Part shown: one piece after another, positions 57,501-64,000 of the stretch | Layout: the number at the start of each line of letters is the position of its first letter | Position numbering within the stretch: the first letter of the stretch is position 1 | Assembly: GCF_020921035.1 (NCBI RefSeq) | Contig: NC_063154.1 | Span: 2,976,001-3,040,000, forward strand | Origin: Rhodamnia argentea | Lineage: Eukaryota > Streptophyta > Magnoliopsida > Myrtales > Myrtaceae | Reading direction: 5' to 3' | DNA length: 64,000 nt | The notes under the pieces: model-generated | What the model was told of the DNA's origin: nothing | The model's input: only the letters and a program-made list of their open reading frames with translations | Database searches by the model: none | Position numbers and translations under genes: made by a program

Positions 57501-60022
57501 TCAGGAGAGCAAACTTTGACAGATATAAAAGATCTCTCTTGATGAAGGCCTCGTAGCTTTGGGCCTCAACCATGATGTCTTACTGAAAAGTGGACCGCAA
57601 ATCCGGCGGAATTCTGTAGACTCGATAAGCAAAAATGTGAGTACATGATCACAAATCTCTCCTAACAACACACATTAGAGAAGCCACAATGTGTCTGTGT
57701 GACTGAAAATCTACCTTGTGCATCCTCACTTTCGAGAAGCTTAATGACTAGGTGTCCCCCTGGTCGCAACACACCCTTGTCATCAGGAGCAGAAGCAGAT
57801 GGGTTTGACTGTCCATCCATTTGGATACCGCCATTCATGTGACCAAAGGCAGACCTGCCAACAGCTACCTCAAGCGCTCGCATCCCTAATTCAGTGGATA
57901 AAGCCGAATCTGTAGTTGCAATCCCAGAAACTAAGGGACACATGTCGGAGAGTACGACGGAAAACCCTCTTTGCTGAGAAGAGGCAGGCAAATCTCAGAT
58001 GTTCATTAATTCAGAAGCAATGCTGCATTTAATCAAGTGCTACAGAGCAGAGAATATTGGCTAAAGAAAACTGTCTATGAATATGTCAAGACTAGCATCA
58101 AAACACATGCAAAAAACCCTCCTTGTTGAGGGAGGTTAGCTACCTGATGCAAACGAAGCATGTTCTTATGGAGCAAGAAGCTGTATTCAGTAGGTATAAA
58201 CTTCCAAAGAAATGATCTTGAGTAAACAATACAAGTACTTTGCAGTAATTGCATATATACACACACTGCAGAGTGTAGAAAGGGTGTCCTACCTTGACCA
58301 GTTATAATTCCTAATTAGTAATTTGTGAGGCTTGAAGGCAGCATGAATAAATAAATAATCAATAGTCTCCCATGGGTACCATTAGATGTTCCATCTCTCA
58401 AAATATTGAAGTATGCATAACGAATTTTGCTTCAACGCACAGGATGGAATTGTGATTAGGGAAATGGACTAGTGACTTAGACACATTCCAATGCAAGTCC
58501 AACTAGTTTTGTGTGGAGAGTACTAAATCAGGCTTCAGGTAGTCTCTTATCTTGTTTAGGAGGTTAATAAAGTATTCATGAGCCAGGATTTAAGGTGGGT
58601 TTGGTTCAGCATTTTCAAGGGACTTTTAGCCCCCAAAACCCATTGTGAGAATACTGAAGTATTTGGTTCAACTTTAAGCCAGCATTTGGGAAAGCTGAAA
58701 GCCCAATGCTGGTAGGGACCAGCACTGAGCTTTCAGCATTTAGCCAAATGCTAAGAGATTTTTTCCTTCCAAAACTAACCTCATCATTTCTTTATATTTT
58801 TTATTTTGCCCCCCATTTTACTGTTTATCTTCTTCGTCGGTCCGGCAATGGGTAATTTTTTTAATTAAAAATTAAAAAATTGCATTCAAAGCCCCGTTAG
58901 AATGTTGTTTTTACCAAACACCATTCAACCCAAAGCTCATTTTCAAATGAGATTTTACAAAATACAATTAGCATTTTCCTAAACCCCTTTAGGTCGAAGG
59001 CATTTGCATTTTTCCAAAACTGAATCAAACCCACCCTTAGACACCCAAGGTGGAGTTCGTTGGCATTAAGACAAAACGAACGAGAACCGTGCTTCCAATT
59101 TTTCGGAGGATATCCCGTGACAATTTGCTAAATCGTGGCTTTACATGCTAATCCTTGGTACCCATGACATTGGATGATTCTCCAGTGGCAAAACACTATC
59201 CTCGGTTCAGGAGGAAGCAGAAAGTAAGGAACTAAACAAGGATTTACAAAACATCTAGAACTTGTGTTCAACCCCATTCACAAAAGGAGAAGTCTGCGAG
59301 AGTACTTTGTTAATGAGTTACAATGAGTTACCTGAGGAGAAAGAGCCTTAATTTGGTGCTTCGGGAAGTTCCTAACATCGGCACAAACTGTCTGAACTCT
59401 AGCATCGCAGTGCATTGTAGGAACCTTGACCTTCTGTTCTGCAAATCCCCAATTCTCAGGTGAAACCATCCAGAAAAAACACTCCCTCAAAGAACAGAAA
59501 ACTTATTTCAGAGATGACTACTCTGAACCGAATCCACTCCATTTGATCAGAAACTAACAGAGCCATACACAACCGGCACGGTGAGAGAGCAACATACCTT
59601 GAGATCAATCCCAACGACAGACCCACCATTTTTCAGAGGACCCAAACTCTGACAAGCAACCTGGACACAGAAATGCATCAGTTAGATTCCATAAATTCAC
59701 GGCGAGCTTTCAAGAAAGCCGTCGAATGGTCGCTGACTAGAGAGAACCTGAAGCCAAGCGCCAGGAGCACAGCCGAGGTCGAGAACAGAGGACCCAGCAG
59801 TTATCAGCTTGTACTTATTTTGCATCTGTAGCAGCTGTTCGGAGCGCGAAACCGAAAAGCAAAGGTGAGAAATTTTTACATGGTTTCGAAGAAGAAACCC
59901 ATATTCGAATCAGACCAAACGAGAAGAAAAGAACAGAGGAGGACCTTGAAGGCAGAGCGAGCGACATAGCCGAGGCGTTGAGCTTCTCTGTAGAAGAAAT
60001 CCGGTGCTCCGGCTCCGCTCAT
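57501..60022 (-). CDS. FtsJ/RrmJ-type rRNA 2'-O-ribose methyltransferase
   Basis: Six exons on the minus strand: 60022-59945, 59834-59748, 59660-59598, 59433-59332, 57973-57715, 57613-57501; 702 nt, 233 aa plus stop. It starts MSGAGAPDFFYREAQRLGYV. The SAM-binding motif is SVLDLGCAPGAWLQV. The catalytic tetrad K-D-K-E is complete: K26 (SAFK), D120 (VVLSDM), K188 (HLVIKLLES), E223 (SREIFYICQ). Escherichia coli RrmJ methylates 23S rRNA at U2552 and is 209 aa; the extra length here is mostly an insertion before LRPGGHLV. No clear organelle transit peptide is seen, though the mitochondrial MRM2-like role is possible. Intron 4 is 1,358 bp and hosts a MITE (58593-59035). The gene is convergent with CCS52B. 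Confidence 0.93.
58593..59035. mobile_element. Harbinger-like MITE in an intron of the FtsJ-type gene
   Basis: TIRs AGGTGGGTTTGGTTCAGCATT and, inverted, GGGTGGGTTTGATTCAGTTTT. TTA target duplications lie at 58590-58592 and 59036-59038. The length is 443 bp and the interior is non-coding. It lies in intron 4 and does not touch the splice sites. Confidence 0.8.
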
Positions 60023-62611
60023 TGCCCGCTTTGCTCAATCTCAGTCTCAGGCCGGCCAGCCAAGGCGTGCGACAAAGCCTGCGAGCTGATGCAGAGTCGG
60101 CGTTGCCTCAAGCAGTCGGGTCGGCGCCCACAACCCCGGTGGCCCAGAGTGGCTCGTAGAATTATGGGCCGGGCCAGAACTGCCCTATCCGGCCCGACAT
60201 TTTCAATAATTGGAGGGCCAGGGTCGGACCGGGTCCTTTCGTTGGGTCCAATTCTTCTCCCGGGAACACCCAATTAGATTTGTTTTGATGGATGGAACTC
60301 TCGAGCCGGTCCGGGCCGAGCTGGGCTTTTCCTTAAACGGCTCTGCCCAATCCTCAACGGGATTATCGTAGCCGCCAACCAGATTATGGTTTGTTTACCA
60401 ATGAAAAATCAAAATCTTGTACTCACAAAATATTCGCAGTCTCAAGCTAAAATCAATGTCATTGCTCAGAGTTTGATTCAGATGACGTATTTTGAGTCGC
60501 ATCAGTTTAAAAAAAAGCCTCTACAAAGTCTTTGTAGCCTGTGTTATATACTTATATTTGTATCGGAAAAGCTAATGCAACGTGTACGTGCACGACACAC
60601 GTCGATAACTAGCTAATTATATTAACAAACCAAGAATTATTTATCAGTTGATTACCGCTGAACACATGAAGAACTTAGTCTTCGTTTAGTTTCTCTCATT
60701 CATTTAAGTGTAATCTTCGTCACATTATGTGCATGTTCCAACATCACAAGATCTTTGGGACATCGGCATTGCATATTAATTTATGAGAAATTGATATCGT
60801 AAGTAGATCTGTCAAAATTTGTCATAAACCTATATATTATGGTGCTAGCTGGCAAATGGATTAGCTGTATTTAATAAATGGTTTTAAACATAATATGTGT
60901 GTTAAGGGCGTCATAAATTGATTTATAATTTACTTACTTAGACCTAATTTATCTCTCTCGCTCTCTCTTCATTTTCTCTCTCCCTCACTCGATCCTATGC
61001 ATACTCATTTCGCATTCTCATTTCAATTTTGATATGAGTTTTCCTAATTAAGATAATATAACAGTGTTTTAGGAATGTGGGTCAGTTCGGTATGTGGTGG
61101 GTATGCATTGGATCGAGTATAAATCATTACATTTGCATTGCATGGAAATTGGTCAAAATAGGTTGAATTAGCCTATTTAGGTTGGACAATTTCCGACTTA
61201 ACCCATCCGTTTGACGGGTCTAATGATAAGTAGTAATCTATGAATGGATGATGGACCCCTCAACAAGATGCTAAGTCAAACTTGGGAATTTGATTTTGGT
61301 GTCATTTTTTAAGCTTATATCATCTGACCAGAGAAATGTGGATAGGTCTTTACCTAATGGGTGTACATAGAGCTTTCATGATGTATCCCAGCCACATTTC
61401 AGCAACTTTCTTTATTCGCCGAGACGTTGCCCTTTCTCTTCTCATCCGATTTCTCCATATTGCCTCAATTTGCTTCCCTCACAATCAACTCCAAAAGAAA
61501 AGGTCAAAAGGGTAGCTCGAGTTCTAATCAACAGGATCACATCTCGGCACAGGATGCACCTTATATTATAATAAAGCTGTTGAATTTCTGCATTTCTAAT
61601 CGCCAGTGGCCCAGTGCTAAGTACGACTGCAAGCGGGAGTGCAACCAACCATTCAGCAGAAAAGGAAACTACCCAAGATGAATCATCTCTGTTGTCATAA
61701 CGACGGGGGACGCCTAGCTTGTGTCGTCGAAATCATCTTGAGAAAGTTGAAGACGACTTTGTCTATACGACAATGTAATAGAACAAGTTGCAGAACCTCG
61801 AGATTGTAGTGTCATTGTACATGTACTTCGTAGACAGAAAGGGACGAGGGAGGAGTCAAGAACTCTGCATTTTAATCAGTTCCTCTTTCTAACCATACAT
61901 AGATCGGGGTAAAGGCGTACTTATGGCGTTTCCAGCATTCAGATATTAATCCTAATTCAGACTTTGGATTATTGCCACCCATCTCGGCAAATATGGATCT
62001 CACAAACATTCAACCTTATCAAGTGAAGCTCAAGAATGAGCAAGGAACAAAGAAGACCAAAGGCCGATGATGTAAAGAAGGAATGAAATTTAATCAAAGA
62101 ATGCATATTTAATCGTTCAATGAATGGTCTGCACTCTTAACAATTAGCACATCTTCACAACTTATTGGAATCAATATATAACATAAAGAGAACTATCTAA
62201 AAATCACAGCCATAAATCTGCTGATGCAAGTGCAGCCCAGGTATCTTCCAGCGTATGTCCAGTAACCTATGAGGGTCCCTCCTAACGAAGAACATATAAA
62301 CAGTACACTCCATTATTCACCTATTTCTGTTCTTTATCTGATGATAAGCAAGTCGCCGCGTTACCTAGCGCTGTCTGAACATGTTTCTGCCCACCTGATT
62401 CAGAAGAATAGAATTAAACGCATAAATCTTTCTGTTACAATTTCAAACACATATATACGTATGCAGTAGGATGCAAATGGAAAATGCACAAATTCAGCAC
62501 GACGAAGAGATTTCAGATGATAACAACAGGCAATAACTTAGATAACTCTAAATCCCAAATTATATAGCATAAAGACCAGACCTACCACGAGAAAAACTTG
62601 TTCTATCATCT
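60023..62611. other. Spacer between the FtsJ-type and GRAS genes
   Basis: The first 300 bases are the FtsJ-type promoter, rich in GGCCC/GGGCC motifs on both strands (60040-60330) and lacking an evident TATA box. The remainder is AT-rich, with no recognisable gene. The last few hundred bases are probably the GRAS 3' UTR. Confidence 0.55.
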
Positions 62612-64000
62612 TCATGCCTTGGGTGAATACGTTTTGGTGGAAGGTACCCAAGTTGAGAGTGCATGAACAATTCGCCCCTTCCATCCAACCGGAAGCCACT
62701 GACCATCTTCATCGATGTCAAAGTCCTTATGGTAGTAAGATTTGACTCTGTCCTTTGCCATCTCTGTGATCTCCTCATTTAATGGAAGCGGTGTAAACCC
62801 TGCCCTCATGATCCGCACCTGCCACTGTTTGTAGGTCTCTGGCCTTTCAATCCTCTCTGAGCCTTCGCATGCAATGACATTCATGGCTTCCCATCCAAAT
62901 ATCTCTTTCTCAATCAGCATCCTCTCTGGAATGTCACGGGGAACAGTCGTCTCAAGAGCATCAAAGATAGTAGAGTAGTGAAAGAGAGCCTCTCGAAACC
63001 GGGAGATAAAGAAGGGGGCACTATAGGCCCCATTCATAACACCAAGAATAAAGACCGCCGGATTCATCCTCCTCATTAGATTCAAAACAATATCTCTAGG
63101 ACTCTCAGTCACCACCGTCTCATCGAGTAGGTTCCTTAATCTGTACATACAGTTCACCACAAGAACCTCATCCTTATCAATCCTAAGATCCTCCAGTTGG
63201 ATGGTGTCCCACCTCTGTGCTATAGCATTGAACTCAAATGGCACGCCAAAAGTCTTCGCATAGTTCTTCAGGCGGCGCCCTGTCTCCTCCACCCTTTCAG
63301 CTGGCTTGAATCCCGGCTGCGGAAGATCAATCCCAGTTATCCGAATCTTAGGAGGTCCACCAGGTCGTGATGAGAGACGTTTTATGAGGCAAGGCCATTG
63401 GAAACCGTAGAGGATGCCAAAATCAATAATGTGCAGACTGGTTGCATTATCGGCTACATTCATTATCGTCTTGTTTGAGAAGAAGTTTGAGATCTTCCTG
63501 AATGGACATGCAGCAAGGTATAGGTGATAAGCTTTCAAGACAGAGGCAGCTGATGTCGGTTTAGACATGAGGCCAGTGTAAATCCGAGTTCCGGAACCAG
63601 CTAAGCGTGCCTCCAGACCATTAGCAAAGTAGTGTGCCATCCTTTGCATTCCATCACCAGTAGGAGATGAGTGCTGTCTTATCTGTTTGAGCATCTCGTT
63701 TGCACTTCTATTGTCATCTACTGCGACAGACTGCGCACAGAGAGTCAGGAGCGTTCTCAGATCAACCATGTCTTTTTTCCGTCCCTGCTTCTTAACTCGG
63801 CCCTTTTTCCCGTTCGACCCTTTTGTTGGTCCGCTCTGCTGCACACTTTGCAACTCTTGACGAAGTGGATCATCTTTTCCACAGCTAAGCAATACCACGT
63901 CAAACATATCGGAACTCACAGTTGATTCAGTAGAAAGGGATGAATGCTTGTGACTTCTTGATTCCTCCAACCATACATCCTCAGAGTGAGGATTCTTCTT
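62612..64000 (-). CDS. GRAS-domain transcription regulator, SCL14/LISCL type (5' partial)
   Basis: The open frame enters from the right edge (KKNPHSEDVWLEESRS..) and ends at 62612, giving 463 visible residues; LISCL proteins are usually 650-780 aa, so the acidic N-terminal half is outside. A Lys/Arg-rich KGRVKKQGRKKD precedes the GRAS domain. LHRI: DLRTLLTLCAQSVAVDD. VHIID motif: LHIIDFGILYGFQWP. PFYRE-like motif: FFISRFREALFHYS. SAW motif: GWKGRIVHALSTWVP. LISCL members act with TGA bZIP factors in detoxification and stress genes (Arabidopsis SCL14). There is no intron in the visible part, as usual. The specific orthologue cannot be named. Confidence 0.93.
   Translation of the reverse strand, partial: KKNPHSEDVWLEESRSHKHSSLSTESTVSSDMFDVVLLSCGKDDPLRQELQSVQQSGPTKGSNGKKGRVKKQGRKKDMVDLRTLLTLCAQSVAVDDNRSANEMLKQIRQHSSPTGDGMQRMAHYFANGLEARLAGSGTRIYTGLMSKPTSAASVLKAYHLYLAACPFRKISNFFSNKTIMNVADNATSLHIIDFGILYGFQWPCLIKRLSSRPGGPPKIRITGIDLPQPGFKPAERVEETGRRLKNYAKTFGVPFEFNAIAQRWDTIQLEDLRIDKDEVLVVNCMYRLRNLLDETVVTESPRDIVLNLMRRMNPAVFILGVMNGAYSAPFFISRFREALFHYSTIFDALETTVPRDIPERMLIEKEIFGWEAMNVIACEGSERIERPETYKQWQVRIMRAGFTPLPLNEEITEMAKDRVKSYYHKDFDIDEDGQWLPVGWKGRIVHALSTWVPSTKTYSPKA

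Overview
The window is nuclear DNA from a flowering plant, probably a woody core eudicot. The evidence is split genes with GT..AG introns, plant-only families (sn-2 GPAT, GRAS, DVL/RTFL, SDIR1, RDUF, CCS52B, MIR172), gene-poor AT-rich spacers full of short inverted-repeat transposons, and no bacterial-style operons. The species cannot be fixed from sequence alone.

Layout. 1-1.5 kb: 3' part of a GPAT5/7-type suberin acyltransferase (+). 1.5-11.6 kb: gene-free spacer with several TIR elements, one carrying a broken piece of a serine carboxypeptidase gene. 11.6-12.7 kb: single-exon RDUF-type RING E3 ligase (+). 16.8-18.1 kb: single-exon PCS1-type aspartic protease (+). 19.9-22.2 kb: eight-exon SDIR1 RING E3 ligase (+). 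22.8-24.9 kb: five-exon FKBP20-1 (-), with a leader that probably reaches 26.3 kb. 27.0-33.1 kb: a nested transposon complex, a small MULE interrupted by a Pack-MULE that holds a PB1-domain gene fragment, itself interrupted by what looks like a long solo LTR. 34.7-34.9 kb: a DVL/RTFL small-peptide gene (-). 35-43 kb: spacer. 43.26-43.47 kb: a MIR172 precursor (-) with its own TATA box near 43.9 kb. 44-53 kb: repeat-rich spacer with a tandem segmental duplication, hAT-type and Harbinger-type elements and an RNase H relic. 53.8-56.7 kb: ten-exon CCS52B/FZR3 APC/C activator (+). 57.5-60.0 kb: six-exon FtsJ-type rRNA methyltransferase (-). 62.6-64 kb: C-terminal part of a GRAS protein of the SCL14/LISCL type (-), running off the window.

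The genes are independent units and not a pathway cluster. A mild theme is ABA/drought signalling: RDUF and SDIR1 are both ABA-linked RING E3 ligases in characterised plants and lie 7 kb apart here, and an ABRE-like motif sits upstream of RDUF. Exon coordinates for the split genes were worked out by hand from GT/AG borders and reading frame. All multi-exon models complete within the window add up to whole codons with no internal stop.

The most unusual parts are the three-level nest at 27-33 kb with readable target-site duplications, the bZIP-site array in front of a TATA box inside its innermost layer, the gene fragments captured by two transposons, and the MIR172 hairpin. I saw no tRNA, rRNA, CRISPR or organelle-derived sequence.
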